A stretch of DNA of 64,000 nucleotides from Ursus arctos (taxonomy: Eukaryota; Chordata; Mammalia; Carnivora; Ursidae): NCBI RefSeq assembly GCF_023065955.2, contig NW_026622808.1:30888475-30952474 (forward strand), read 5' to 3'. The position numbers were made by a program, and so were the translations under genes. Below, piece by piece: positions 25,288 through 36,559 of the stretch; position 1 is the stretch's first letter, and each line of letters opens with the position of its first letter. The notes under the pieces were generated by a model. It saw nothing but the letters and a program-made list of their open reading frames with translations, was not told where the DNA came from and did not search any database.

Positions 25288-25754
25288 TGAGGCTCTGCAG
25301 CATAATTTAGGTATTGGAGGAGCTCTGGTTGTCACACGCTACAAGATGGGTTTCCCTGAAGCTGCCAGTTCTTTTAGAACTCATCAAATTGAGGCTGCTC
25401 CAACCAGATCTGCAGTTGCTAGATTTAAGGCAAATCTTGTCTTTGAGGAGACTGAGAAGAAGCTTGAAGAGGAAGGGGAAGAGTTTGTGAAGAATTTATT
25501 TGCCTTTAAGGCGAAGGATGGCCCTGGGGTAAAGAAGCTACCAGGGTGGTGGATGTGAAGAACACTAAAGGATCAGCGCTTCCTAACTCACGTAAGAAGA
25601 CTGAATATACAATCACAATGGCTGACCCGAACTTGCTGGCTTTTTAATGACCGGTAGAATGAATGCTCAAGGCAAATTGAAAATCACTGGCAACATGGAT
25701 CTGGCTATGAAGTTACAAAGTCTTCAGCTTTAGCCAGGCAAAGCTAAGCTGTGA
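25288..25754 (+). pseudogene. SCP2: Processed pseudogene of SCP2 (sterol carrier protein 2), 5'-truncated
   Basis: The plus strand reads [20 protein letters not shown] and then [15 protein letters not shown], the junction of the SCPx thiolase and SCP2 lipid-transfer domain, and continues through [18 protein letters not shown] to the C-terminal AKL peroxisome signal and TGA (25752-25754). SCP2 is a peroxisomal lipid-transfer protein. The copy is broken: a one-base frameshift near 25530 (GPG then KEAT in another frame), a two-base insertion in a T-run near 25642, a four-residue-size deletion after GRMNAQ, and a TAG replacing the Gln codon of QLQPG near 25731. It has no introns, so it is a retrocopy. 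The 5' part is missing. A SINE sits 118 bases after the stop; the retrocopy 3' UTR may continue on both sides of it. The 104-codon open frame here is only the undamaged part. Confidence 0.93.
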
Positions 25755-25872
25755 AAAACTCCCTTGGCCTACCTTTGAAAATTAAGATGAGATATACAGA
25801 CATATATCCATATATTTCACTGTCAGAACTTAGAAACTACACACTGGCAAACAGTATGAGATTTGTTTTTAA

Positions 25873-25972
25873 TTTCCTTTTCTAAGTAGGCTCCACATCT
25901 AACATGGGGCTTGAACTCACGACCCTGAGACTGACAGTTGCATGCTCCACTGACTGAGCCAGCCAGGTACCC
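25873..25972 (-). mobile_element. Short old CAN-SINE beside the SCP2 pseudogene
   Basis: Minus orientation, no CT region (catggggcttgaactcacg, ending gccagccaggtacc). Perfect 16-base duplication tgagatttgtttttaa at 25857-25872 and 25973-25988. Confidence 0.92.
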
Positions 25973-26552
25973 TGAGATTTGTTTTTAAATGGCTGTGGCC
26001 AATTCTGTTCTTCCTAAACTCTGGGTGAACAGAGCCTAATGGTATACTACTGCTTTGCTGAATTTCATACAACAGTGCATTACAAAGCTAATACAGTAAT
26101 TATGGTTTGGATTAAAATTGAGTTTCAGAAAAAAATTAGGAAAAGCAAAATCTAACAGCTATGTAAACAAAAGCTCTCATTTTGCTTATAAAGTATATTT
26201 AAGCATCATTCTGCTGAAGATTCGATTTAAGTCTTCCTTGGGAGAATCAGGGAAGAAACAGAACACCAGTAGCTGGCCAGTAATTAGTGTGGTGCACTTA
26301 ATGTTCTTCATCTACTTTCCATTAATTGTTTTAAAAATTCTGTATTAAGATGTTTAAAAGAAAACTTTTAAATTTTGCATTTCATTCCATCAAATGGTAT
26401 TTTCTTCCCAAATCAAAATAAATCTGAAGGAAGTTTTGGGGGAAAAAAATCTATAGCTGAACGCAGGCCTATTTTTGAAGTAAAAATATTTTTTAAACGT
26501 GTTTCCTTCTTGAAAAATCAGTGTGTATTTTTGTTGTTAAAAATAAATGAAC

Positions 26553-26650
26553 AGGGGCCCCTGGGTTGCTCAGTTGGTTAAGCATCCAACTCCTGATCTC
26601 AGCTCAGGTCTTGACCTCAGGGTTGTGAGTTCGAGCCCCTCTCCCAAATT
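26553..26650 (+). mobile_element. Short CAN-SINE head
   Basis: Plus orientation tRNA-like head (ggggcccctgggttgctcag to gagttcgagcccctctccc) with almost no tail. Target duplication not clear. Confidence 0.8.
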
Positions 26651-26892
26651 AATTGAACAAATAAAGTTTGCTCTGAGATGCACTTTTCAAATTACAATCT
26701 CATATTTAATTAAATGGGTAAAGCTCTCAATCCTTTGTTTTAATTTTCCTTCTTCATATAAGTTTAGTTTAATTATCCATATTTAGCTTTCTTCCTAGTT
26801 TTTCTAATGCTAATGTAAATTCTTATAACTCAGTAAGATACAGGGTAAAATAATGCTTTTGGAAGAATGTTTAATAAAAAATTAAAAGAGCA

Positions 26893-26919
26893 AAACACAC
26901 ACACACACGCACACACAAA
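26893..26919 (+). repeat. (CA)n microsatellite
   Basis: About 13 imperfect CA units with one CG interruption. Confidence 0.9.
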
Positions 26920-27159
26920 CAAAAGACCAAGAATCCATGAGTCTAAACTTATATTAATCAATGAATACAGAACTACATGGGAGAGAAGGGAAAGCTCTTG
27001 CTTATAAGAGGGTCAACCAAAACACAGAAGTAAAAGGGATGATGGGTTAGAAAATCACCACTTGGCAACCATCATAGTTGTAAGTGTCACGCAAATTCAC
27101 CAGATGTTGAAACTAATGAATAAATTTGATAAAAAACGGAGTATTTACATACTTCCAAA

Positions 27160-27935
27160 GGTGATCCTCTATGACACTTTTTAATTATAAGAAGAAAACA
27201 GTAACTTTACACTGGAAAAACCTGGCAGACACCACCTCAACCAAATGATCAAAGCTGATGATGCCAGCAATGGGACAAATCAACATCATGTGAAGAACGC
27301 TATTTATTTTAATATTCCTAACAAAATGCAGGACCTGAATCCAAAAGAAAACTTCAGACAAGCCCAAACTGAGGAATAGACTAAAAAATTCAAAAATATT
27401 TTAAAAAAATTTGAAGTTTATAAAGGCAAAGAAAGACGGAAGAACTATTCCAGATTAAAGGCTACTAAAGAGATACAACTCAATGTAACACTTAAACTCA
27501 GATTCTGGATCAGAATTTTTTTTTTTTTTTGCTATAGAGGACATTATGTACACAACTGGCAAAATCTGAATGAGATCTGCTGGTCAGATAACAGTATTAA
27601 GTCACCGTATTTTGCTGGTTTTGATAAATATACTGCAATCATACAGAAGAAAGTCCTTGTTTTTACAAAATATACACTAAAATATCTAGAGGCAATGGGC
27701 TTCACATCAGTAATTTATTCCTTAAAAGTTAAAAAAAATTAAGAGAAAATGACTAGGCTAATTTGGTAAAATGTTAACATTAGGGAATTTGGGTGAAGGG
27801 ATAAGAGGAATTTTTAGCAGACTTTTTTCTGCATTTGTCCCTAGAATGTGTATCACATGCAAAATACACAATAGTATTCTTACAGTTTTCCTGTAAGTCT
27901 GAAATTACATCAGAAGTTAAAGTTAGCAATATTAA
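27160..27935 (+). mobile_element. Old LINE-1-type 3' end
   Basis: Includes ggacattatgtacacaactg, atgttaacattagggaattt and gtaagtctgaaattacatc, the terminal pattern of an ancient LINE-1 subfamily. The family name is from memory and could differ. Confidence 0.55.
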
Positions 27936-28228
27936 GAAGGAAAATTTATATATTTTTATTATGGTTACATACAAGACTAGATTATACCAACTTATCTATA
28001 CTCGGAAAGTCCCTTAAGTTTCCAACTAACCTGATTATGGTCCTGAGGAAAAAACAACATTCCTTGAAGGTCTCTTGGCCCAGTAGTTCAATTACATATA
28101 TCCTCTCCCACTTCTCAGTCTTACCTCCAAATTATTTAAAGTAACTTTTCCTAAACAGACTCAAGATTTTTTTTTTTTTTTAAACTTCATGAGCTATAAA
28201 TGACTTCACTCAAAATCAGAATGTTCCA

Positions 28229-28421
28229 GGGAGCCTTGGTGGATCAGTCAGTTAAGATCTGCCTTTGGCTCAGGTCATGATTCCAGGGTCCTGGGATCAA
28301 GCCCCGCATCAGGCTACCTGCTCAGTGGGGAGCCTGCTTCTCCCTCTCCCTCTGCCTGCCACTCCCCCTTCTTGTGTGCTCTCACTCTCTCTGTCAAATA
28401 CATAATTAAAATCTTTAAAAA
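28229..28421 (+). mobile_element. CAN-SINE
   Basis: Plus orientation. Flanking duplication aaaatcagaatgtt(c/t)ca at 28212-28228 and 28422-28438, one mismatch. Confidence 0.94.
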
Positions 28422-28467
28422 AAAATCAGAATGTTTCAAGCAGTCAAGCTCTGAACTTTACAATTCA

Positions 28468-28680
28468 GATCACTTATTGGCAAACTTCTGTAAAGGACAA
28501 GACAGTAAACATCTCAGGCTTTGTTGACCATCCAGTCGCTGAAGTAATTGTTCAACTCTACCCCCACAGTGCAAAAGCAGCCATAGACGATATGTAAATG
28601 AATGAGTATGGCTCTGTTCCCAAAAAAACTTTACAAAAACCGGCAGTGGGGCAGATGTGGCCAACCCCTGATTTAGACGA
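28468..28680. mobile_element. Non-autonomous hAT-type DNA transposon relic
   Basis: attggcaaacttctgtaaag, gcaaaagcagccatagacga, gaatgagtatggctctgttc and gtggccaacccctgatttag follow a widespread mammalian hAT (Charlie group) MITE. The precise family name is not certain. Confidence 0.65.
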
Positions 28681-29132
28681 AAGGATTTATCAAGTAATAA
28701 CAAAAGAGACTACTAATAAATTTTAGACCGGGTTTGTCTTTTACCAAGTCTGATACTTATATAAAAATTTCAACGCAGTAGTATCCAAAAAACATGTTCT
28801 TTAGGGGCAATTCTCAATTTTAAAGAAAAGGATAATAGTGATCCTTATGGATACAGAATAATCTCAATGAAGGATTTTGAAATTTATTACAGAAATCCAG
28901 GGCACATAATTTCATTTTGAAATGTTGCATAGCAGATTCCACATACAATATTTGTTACACACTGAAATTCCAAGTAGTGACTCTAAACTTTTCAGGTGGG
29001 TAACTCTATATTTTATTTAAACTTTCTATAAAGAGTTAAATGCTTAACTTTCCAGGCAAATAATACCTTGTTGAATTAAAGATAATGACTTGAGATAAAC
29101 ACAAAAAAGATAAGAATAAGAATATCATTAAG

Positions 29133-29319
29133 GGTGCCTGGGTGGCTCAGTCGGTTAAGCATCTGCCTTTAGCTCAGGTCATGATCCCAGGGTCCGGGAA
29201 CCGAGTCCCATATCAGGCTTCCTGTTCAGCGGGGAGTCTGTTTCTCCCTCAACCCCCCTTCCCCCGCTCATGACCTCCTCTCGCTCTCTCAAATAAACAA
29301 AATCTTAAAAAAAAAAAAG
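29133..29319 (+). mobile_element. CAN-SINE, first of a close pair
   Basis: Plus orientation. 10-base duplication tatcattaag at 29123-29132 and 29320-29329. Confidence 0.93.
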
Positions 29320-29342
29320 TATCATTAAGAATAGTCCAACTT

Positions 29343-29519
29343 GGGGCAGCTGGGTGGCTTGGTCGGTTGAGTGTCTGCCTTCAGCTCAGGTCGTGATCTC
29401 AGGGTCCTGGGATCAAGCCCTGAGTCAGACTCTCTGCTGGCAGCCTGCTTCTCCTTCTCCCTCTGCCCACTGCTCCCCCTGCTTGTGCTCTCTCTCTGTC
29501 AAATAAATATTTTTAAAAA
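29343..29519 (+). mobile_element. CAN-SINE, second of a close pair
   Basis: Plus orientation. Perfect 12-base duplication atagtccaactt at 29331-29342 and 29520-29531, immediately after the previous SINE. Confidence 0.93.
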
Positions 29520-32500
29520 ATAGTCCAACTTATCACATATACAGAATGTTGCCCTTAAATCATCTAATCCAGGTGTAACTATAACTACCCAGATCTCTTT
29601 ATGAGGAGAGATGCACGTCTTATAATCTCAGTATTTACAAGAGAGGCTCTGGAATCACTAGCCATCATAATCTACTGGATGTTTAACTGAAACGAAAACT
29701 GCCAAATTCATGGGAACCTTACCTCTTCTTCTCATGATCCAAATGAATGAAGACTTTTCCAGTCAAATTATAATTAATCACCACTTACAACCAGCTGTTT
29801 TGCCCTGTGAAGTCTAGGGTAGATTTTCAGCATGAGGGGCGATGTACAATAATTCTTTTTGCAAACAGAAATACATGCACATGTCCCTGCTGAAAATGTA
29901 GCCTGGTAAATTTGCATGTGAAAATGAATCCACGCTTATGTGTAGCAATGTGTTAGGTGATGTTTCTTGTTGAGGTCTACTTTAGGAGTCAAAATGTATA
30001 AGCCCTGTGAAGCCAAGGCAGCAGTCCTGTGTATAGAGGTATAGAAAAAGTAGCTCACTTAATCCTTTCTCGCCAGGAGTCGGGATTTTCCCAGAACGAC
30101 ATCCATTGTCGGCAATGGACGTACCAAAATAACGCCGGCGCCAGTGAGTTAACCACCTCTGTCCTCTTTTCACCTATTATATTTTTCATGCATCATCCAA
30201 CTTCCCAACCATCTTCCTGTTTCTTCACAGAATGCACGCTAGGTTCTTGTTTTTCTTCAGCACGAAGTTGAAAATGGAGTTGAGAAAAGGAGACACATGG
30301 TCAGCTGGTGATGTTAACAAGCTCCTTGCTGCCCTGAGAAGCTAGATGGAAATGGTTCAAGTTACAAGGGGGATCATCATCAGATCTGGGAGGACAAAGA
30401 GTAATTCATGAAGCTTCATTCCCTTCCCTCCCACCCTCTCTCATTTACTGATGATCCCTACGGTCTGCTTTCACAGCAAAATCAAGATTAAGGATCTGAA
30501 GCAACCTCTTTCAGTTCTTCACTCCATCCAGTGTGTAGAAAGGCCAAGTGGAACACATGTCCAACAATGTTACAGTGGCCCCAGAAGGTCAGGGAAGCTT
30601 GGAGTGGCTAACCACAATCTTAAATCAATGCTTTTTAGTATGATCTTGGAATTAACATCAGCAACTAACACAGTGCGTGGCAACAGGTGCTTAACAAAGG
30701 TTGGTTGAGTAAGACATTTTCTTTTCTGCCAACGTCTACTTGAACACATAGGTGGAAATCAGACAGAAGTAGTTAACTCTTTCAATGCCGGGATAGTATG
30801 GGTATACAGTAATCACATCAAGTCCATGTGTTTATCTAAGACATGTTCATATTATGGGTTTCTGATTTCAATGTTCTGGTTAGATGCTAGCTAAAATATT
30901 TAAGGACAACCACAATCAGAGTCTTGGAATTAGAACCATGGTAAATGTTAATTAGAACGATAGATGAATTAAGAGCCCCAGCAACAATGTGTAACAAAAC
31001 ATCACAGTTCAGTCAAGTGACAACCTCTTTCAATAATGCAATTCTAGATGGGTAATGATTCCAGAGCAAACTAGAAGTTTGAAGAAGGAAAATCTTATTT
31101 AATGGCTTCCTTGATGCTAAGAATCAGGATAAATCCAAAGTATGAAGGTTAGGAAGGATATATTTTAAGTATGAATAAAATTTTAAACCTCAAGTCAAGA
31201 GGATCATCAAGCTACATAGTACTATGCAACTGCTTTGATCTTTCAGATAGGAGGAGGAAGGACAATAAGCAGGGGAAGAAATAATTTTGTAGGACTCAAA
31301 AATGTCTACAGTGTGAGTTTAAATGACCAGTTATAGCTAATTGAGTTAAGGATAACCCAGAGAGTAATTCATACGACTACCATGACAATAAAAATCTACC
31401 ATATAGAGAAAGTATTTACTTTTTCTAGATTTTAAGAGACAGGTTTTCAAGAAATGATGATTATGTCTCATTTTAAAAAATTATGTCAACCAGAGACCTA
31501 GCAGGCAAAAGTGAACTCCTGGGTCTGGCCCCCACTCTTGCTCTATAAAACCATGTCTGTAAGGCCTTTTTATGTCCACTTGTGTACATGTTTCCATTCC
31601 CACCTTCCTTACAAAGCCAGTCATGCCAGAGGCTCTACTAGCCGTCTCCGAACATAAGAGGGACTTCTTCCAGACTCCTGAGCCCTCACAAAGCAGGCCT
31701 TAAATGAAGGTCCACCCAAGTGACTGTCCCAGCATCTCTTTCAATTTAACTGCAATTCTGGTTCCTGCAGTTCACATATCGTATCATAACCAGATTTACT
31801 ATGAATCCTTCCTTTTACTAAAGTTTATATAAAGGAAGGATTTCATAAGGTTATAAGGTTGAATTAACGATAAACTGTAAGTGGTGAAAGAGTAGCATGA
31901 GTAGGAGCTCAAATAGGTCAATGAGAGCTGAAACCACACAATACTTAAAGGGTCTCAACACAGCAAACTACAAATGCCAAAAGTAAGCACAGTGCACAAC
32001 CAACCAGCTACTCATTCTGCTCAGTGTAAGGCCAGTTCCGTATGGGTCAAATCGCAGATCTAATGGGTGAGAGCTTTGCAGTCGTAACTGGGGACAGAAA
32101 GGATTCAGATGTCCATCTTGTTGCAAATAAACCTGTACTGCTGGTTTATCTGGCTGCTCCACTTCTGGCAGAAGAGAGGAACAGAAAAATTGAAGCTAGC
32201 AAGTAACCTGTTCCCATAGGATCCTCAAGACCTGAATCCCAGATCTAGGTCACTTACGATCAAAATCTAACACCTCTCTCCTAGGCTCATCCTATTACTC
32301 ACTTCTGTGTTTATCCAAGACCCACCCTGGGTTTTCTGCAAAGCAAACCCTGCACATCTTGCATTCTTTAACAAGAGATTATGTATGTATTAAGCGTAAG
32401 GGTTCTACACCCCTCTATTTTTCCTCTAGATAACATCTTTTGTCCAAAGAAATAGGCATTTAAAGGTAGGCCTATTTCAGAAACAATAAAGGAACTAAAT

Positions 32501-32680
32501 ATCAACTAGCTCCATATAAAGTTGTTTTACTGGAATAGAAATTTATGTTCATTTTTGATGAGAAGTTGCTAAATTACCTTGGTTTTCCAATTAATTTAAT
32601 TTTAATTTCTAGTTAATCCAATGCATTAATTTACAATTAATTTAAACATTCATTTCTTTACAAAGAATTTTCAAATGTAG

Positions 32681-32877
32681 GGGCGCCTGGGTGGTTCAGT
32701 CGTTAAGCGTCTGCCTTTGGCTCAGGGCGTGATCCCGGAGGTCTGGGATCGAGCCCCACATCAGGCTCCTCTGCCATGAGCCTGCTTCTTCCTCTCCCAC
32801 TCCCTCTGCTTGTGTTCCCTCTCTCGCTGGCTGTCTCTCTTTGTCAAATAAATAAATAAAATCTTTAATAAAAAAAA
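32681..32877 (+). mobile_element. CAN-SINE
   Basis: Plus orientation, 'gttaagcgtctgcc' subfamily. 16-base duplication with two mismatches at 32665-32680 and 32878-32893. Confidence 0.94.
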
Positions 32878-33207
32878 GAACTTTCAAATGCAGAACCATA
32901 TGTTTGTTACTCAAAGGATTTCTGGTTTTGTTTTTAATGTAAAGAGCACATGAATAACTGAATTCACTGCTGTGCTATGCTTTTCTAAATGAAGAAAAGG
33001 GGACATCTGTATATTAGTTTGGCTGCTATATCTCTTGCCAAGGCTTAAAAGGTGTTTGAGACATTTATAATCAGCTGTCAGTAAGAGAGATGGTATTCCA
33101 TTTTTTCAAATATATGCATAGCTAGAAAAGTAGGTAAATCAACTTAAGATTTGTGGAACTCTAGACCTGAGTAATTCAGGTTAAAATAAACAAAAATGTT
33201 TTCTTAC

Positions 33208-33870
33208 CTTTAGGTCTTTCCAACTATCCAGGAGCTTGGTGGCCAAATCACTTATATCTACTGTTTTATCTGGCTGTTCCTGGCTCCTCTCACTCTCCAC
33301 ATCAGATACACCCTCCTCTTCATCTTGGGACGGGGTTTCCTCAGCAATGGTTTCTTCCAGTTTTGTGCCATTGCCCTCTTTGGGCTCTATTTCAGTGTCA
33401 GCCTCTGGTTCAGATGTGGGTAGCTTACTGGCTTCCACAGTGATTTCACTCTCAACTTTAGATTCAGGTAGCTGCTGTGTGAGTAGGTGTTGTGACTGTA
33501 ACTCTTCCTCTTCTTCTACAGGGACGTTTTCTAACTGGTCAAGGTCCTCTTTGCCATCCTTGCCTTCCAGCTCACTGGTAGCATCAGAGATAGCACTGTC
33601 CATGCTATTTTCACTTATAATTTTAAGTCTGCGAAACATGAGCTTCTTGGGGGTGTCTGTGTCAGCTTCTATGCTCAGTTTGGTGGAAGGATCAGGTGTG
33701 TTGAGTGGCGTGTGAGCACGTGACGTATTCTCACTTGAATACCCATCTCCTTCACTCAACTGAGGAATGGCAGTTTTGGTCTGAGACCAGCGCTGAATAA
33801 TTGGAAGTACTTTGCTTTCCTCCAACATATTTTTAGTAGGAATGGGTAAGTGTTCCAAAGTCTTTATAAT
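33208..33870 (-). CDS. SETD2: SETD2 exon 12, acidic central region
   Basis: The 663-base exon (acceptor aatcag, donor GTAAGA) encodes 221 residues from IIKTLEHLPIPTKNMLEE to DSWKDLK. It begins with the end of the helical linker, has a Ser/Thr-Pro-rich segment (SRAHTPLNTPDPSTK) that offers possible phosphorylation sites, then a long Glu/Asp-rich stretch (VPVEEEEELQ, SQDEEEGVSDVESERSQEQ). It is probably mostly disordered and ends with a predicted short helix (ISDLATKLLDSWKDLK). Both ends are phase 0. Confidence 0.97.
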
Positions 33871-34147
33871 CTGATTAAACACAATAAAAAAAAAAATCAC
33901 ATCACTTTACACAGTTGACTTTTCAAATCTCTGGTTGGGACTCAGATCATTTCTGAAAGAGCTGTGGGTTTTCTTTACTGTCTTATTAAAACCTAAGTCT
34001 CTACAACTACAGAAGGATTAAATACCATAATATTATTTTCCTCTAGAAGGGAAGGAAACTTTTTAAAGACCGACCAGCAAGAATAAAATGTGGAGCAGAT
34101 AACTGCTTATAGTATCAAACAGGACCGATTAATATCCTCTACCAGTT

Positions 34148-34262
34148 CTCAAACCTGTGTAGATTTTTAAAAAACATCTATACTAGTGGACCTTATCCTG
34201 GCTATGTTTTTCCAGAAAGTTTTCCAAGTGACTGCAATATAGGCTTGAGAACTATGCAACAA
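34148..34262. mobile_element. MER5-type DNA transposon relic
   Basis: Starts ttctcaaacctgtgtagat and ends ggcttgagaactatgc, an inverted-end pattern of MER5 elements. Confidence 0.55.
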
Positions 34263-34529
34263 CATATATTTAAGTGATGTTTTACCCACAAAAAATGCAG
34301 CTATTACTTACCTCTTTTAGCCTCTGAGAAACAGCTAACAAAGAAAGGCTCTCTCTTCAGAGATAACCATCCCCTCCACTCTGAAATCCAAGAATGTCTT
34401 CTAAAGTACTCCCCAATGTAGTTCTACAGAAACCCCAAGGTAGGTTGTTCCCCTCTACTTTCTAGATGGGACACTGAATTCATTTAATCATTAATCATAC
34501 AATCATTTAATAACGTCAACTGGATCTTT

Positions 34530-34600
34530 ACAAAAAGGAAGGGAGGGAGGGGGGTGGGATGAAAGGAGGGAGGGAAGGAGGGAGGGAGGAAGGAAGGAAT
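34530..34600 (+). repeat. Purine-rich (GGGA)/(GGAA) tract
   Basis: Repeated gggaggg and ggaagg units; the plus strand has more than four G-runs of three and could form a G-quadruplex. Confidence 0.9.
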
Positions 34601-35260
34601 TCCAATTCTTCCTCAACTTCTACTTATTGCCAAATCTCCTGGGAGAAGAACAGAGGCAAGACAACCACTTATTTGCTCATTCCTGTTTTGGTTTTTAAAG
34701 TGCATTATTAAATGACTCTGGTATTATATTAGAAACTATGATTTAAAAATAACTACATTTACACTTGGTTAAAAATATTATTTCATGGGAAGGTATAAAT
34801 ATCACAACTCCACTAATGACACTGCCAAGGAACATTTATTTAGATCTTTAAAACACTTACTGACTCCTCAAAATGTTCTTACTCTTGCCATTCCAGAATT
34901 CGGCTCTTCACTAATTTTTTAAAGCCCCAGAATTTAAGTTTCACATGGTTTCCAATTTGTTTAAAACTATGGCTTTAGCAACAAACTGGATCTTTCACTT
35001 AACTATGATTTATCTTGCTCTTGCAATTCCCAACTATGCGGTATCAACTATAGGGATACTATAAGAAAAACCATGGGGTAAACTCACTACTAGCAAGGTC
35101 TATGTAAAAGGTTATAGTTACAGGAATGATACTGAGATGATAATATTTATTTAATACAGTGGTAAATATAATGCTAAATTCATTATCACCGACATTATCA
35201 CTTAACCTAAGCAGTCTACATAGCGGTTTTAAGAAATAAGCAAGTTGAATGTGAACTGAC

Positions 35261-35380
35261 CTCTTCCTGAAGCTTCTGGTTACTTTCCCGGCCATCACCT
35301 AGCTCTGCCATCCAGATCCACAACAAAGACAGCCCATGACGTTCCAGGAAAGACTTCAGACAAGACTGTGAATGTGTGTT
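35261..35380 (-). CDS. SETD2: SETD2 exon 11
   Basis: The 120-base exon encodes 40 residues beginning NTHSQSCLKSFLERHGL and ending GRESNQKLQEE, between phase-0 junctions. The acceptor is atypical: the last three intron bases are AAG (ccatggaag) rather than CAG or TAG, after a C-rich tract. The donor is GTCAGT. The sequence SLLWIWMAELG suggests a hydrophobic helix of a folded helical linker region; this segment is part of the long stretch between post-SET and WW domains in the family. Confidence 0.96.
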
Positions 35381-36241
35381 CTTCCATGGGGGGAAGGGAA
35401 GCAGGATGCAGGGTATTGGGGTAGGGATGGGATGGGGTGGGGTGGGCAATACCGACAGAACATTAAAAAGGGTCCACAGAGAGGAATAAAAAGTTTGTTT
35501 ATATTCACAAAACACCTAGAAACTCTATTGTGATTAATGCAACTGAAAGTGTACAAATAATAAATGCTTTGAAGTAAGAGATTATAATCCTTTTTGATAC
35601 CTAAATTGTATCCAGTCAACTTGGACTTTATATAGACTTTACAGAAAACCGTAAATATCAATATGTCATTTACAATGAAATTCAATTCTGAAGGACTAAG
35701 AACCAAATTACATTCACGATTTTTATTGAAAAACCTAAAACTATAATAGTCTAAATCGTTTTCATTTCCCTCTTCCTTTCAGATGCTTGTTCAAAAGGCT
35801 GTTTTCTCTTAGTTTTCTTTTAAATCATCCATTTTTTATTGTTCAACTTCTTGTGGCATACTTAATAAACTGGAGTAAATAAGACTGCCGTTAAAATTCC
35901 TTGCTTCAAGATCCTGTGGTAAAAATGGCCTTGGCATACTAATAATCATGGGGGGGGGGCGGTATCAAATGTCCTGAATTGTTACAGAAAAAAATCCCAC
36001 CATGTTCTTTGACTAGAGAGAGAATGCAAACAAGATCTACTAAAAAACTAAATGATGCTGAACTCTTAAGCCATTTTTAAGAGTACAAACTTTCAAAGTC
36101 ATATAGAATTCACAAAACATTTTAAAAATAAGAGTAACTCTTCTCAGAGTTATCCCTTCTCCTGTCATCATTCTAGACTGTAGCTTAGATGCCCCACCTC
36201 AAGTTCAGAAATAAAAACTAAATTAACATCAAAGAGCTCAC
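35381..36241 (-). other. SETD2: SETD2 intron 10
   Basis: An 861-base intron. Next to exon 11 it has a C-rich tract on the transcribed-sense strand, i.e. repeated G-runs on the plus strand (35418-35446), and a G-run of about ten at 35951. No transposon copy is recognised. Confidence 0.85.
35418..35446 (+). repeat. G-run tract beside exon 11
   Basis: Six runs of three or four G in 29 bases on the plus strand, so the SETD2 pre-mRNA is C-rich here. It starts 38 bases upstream of the exon 11 acceptor. Confidence 0.9.
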
Positions 36242-36376
36242 CTGTATTAGCTCAAGACAGGTAAGTTTCTGCTCCAAAGTTTCAATTCTAACCATCAGCC
36301 GGGATAAGCTGAGCACCTGGTTTTTATCAGAGAGACCCTCACCATTCTCCATCAGAGCTTCTAGTTCTCCATCCAC
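36242..36376 (-). CDS. SETD2: SETD2 exon 10, linker helix region
   Basis: The 135-base exon (acceptor ctggcag... read as gcag before GTGGAT; donor GTGAGC) encodes 45 residues beginning VDGELEALMENGEGLSD and ending ETLEQKLTCLELIQ. Regular leucines and charged residues suggest helical or coiled-coil structure. It lies after the catalytic unit; no enzymatic motif is visible. Both ends are phase 0. It is separated from exon 9 by the 8.2-kb intron 9. Confidence 0.96.
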
Positions 36377-36559
36377 CTGCCAAAGCGAAGAAAAATATCT
36401 GGTTATAAAAACAACTACAAACACGCCACTAATCTAAATCAAACAACCTAAAAAGATGCTCAACCTTGCCAGTGATAAGGAAAACACAATTAGATCCACA
36501 GGGAGAAACCATGTCATATTTACTAGATTAATCTAGGGGAAAAAATTAAGTCTGATAAT

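Larger units (their letters stand above)
9660..33207 (-). other. SETD2: SETD2 intron 12 (23.5 kb)
   Basis: The longest intron. It contains fourteen CAN-SINEs, a nested 2.7-kb LINE-1, older LINE-1, LINE-2, MIR, MER5 and hAT relics, the SCP2 processed pseudogene, and AT and CA microsatellites, listed separately. Stretches where I recognise nothing are about 9900-10870, 11740-12030, 17080-17880, 19480-20125, 24500-25280, 29535-32660 and 32890-33207. The stretch 29535-32660 is the longest apparently repeat-free part and includes a CpG cluster near 30065-30150. Confidence 0.85.
33871..35260 (-). other. SETD2: SETD2 intron 11
   Basis: A 1.4-kb intron with a MER5-like relic (34148-34262) and a purine-rich GGGA/GGAA tract (34530-34600). 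The rest is AT-rich and unique-looking. Confidence 0.85.

Noticed and set aside
25244..25558. 104-codon frame as an independent gene
   Set aside because: It is the undamaged part of the SCP2 retrocopy, followed by frameshifts and a stop.
31500..32170. Possible LTR-like stretch (tataaaacc near 31542, aataaacc near 32126)
   Set aside because: No matching terminal repeats, primer-binding site or flanking duplication seen; the motifs are too common to support a call.
33236..33715. 159-codon open frame on the plus strand
   Set aside because: It is the exact antisense of SETD2 exon 12; the Ser-rich composition is what antisense of acidic Glu/Asp codons gives.
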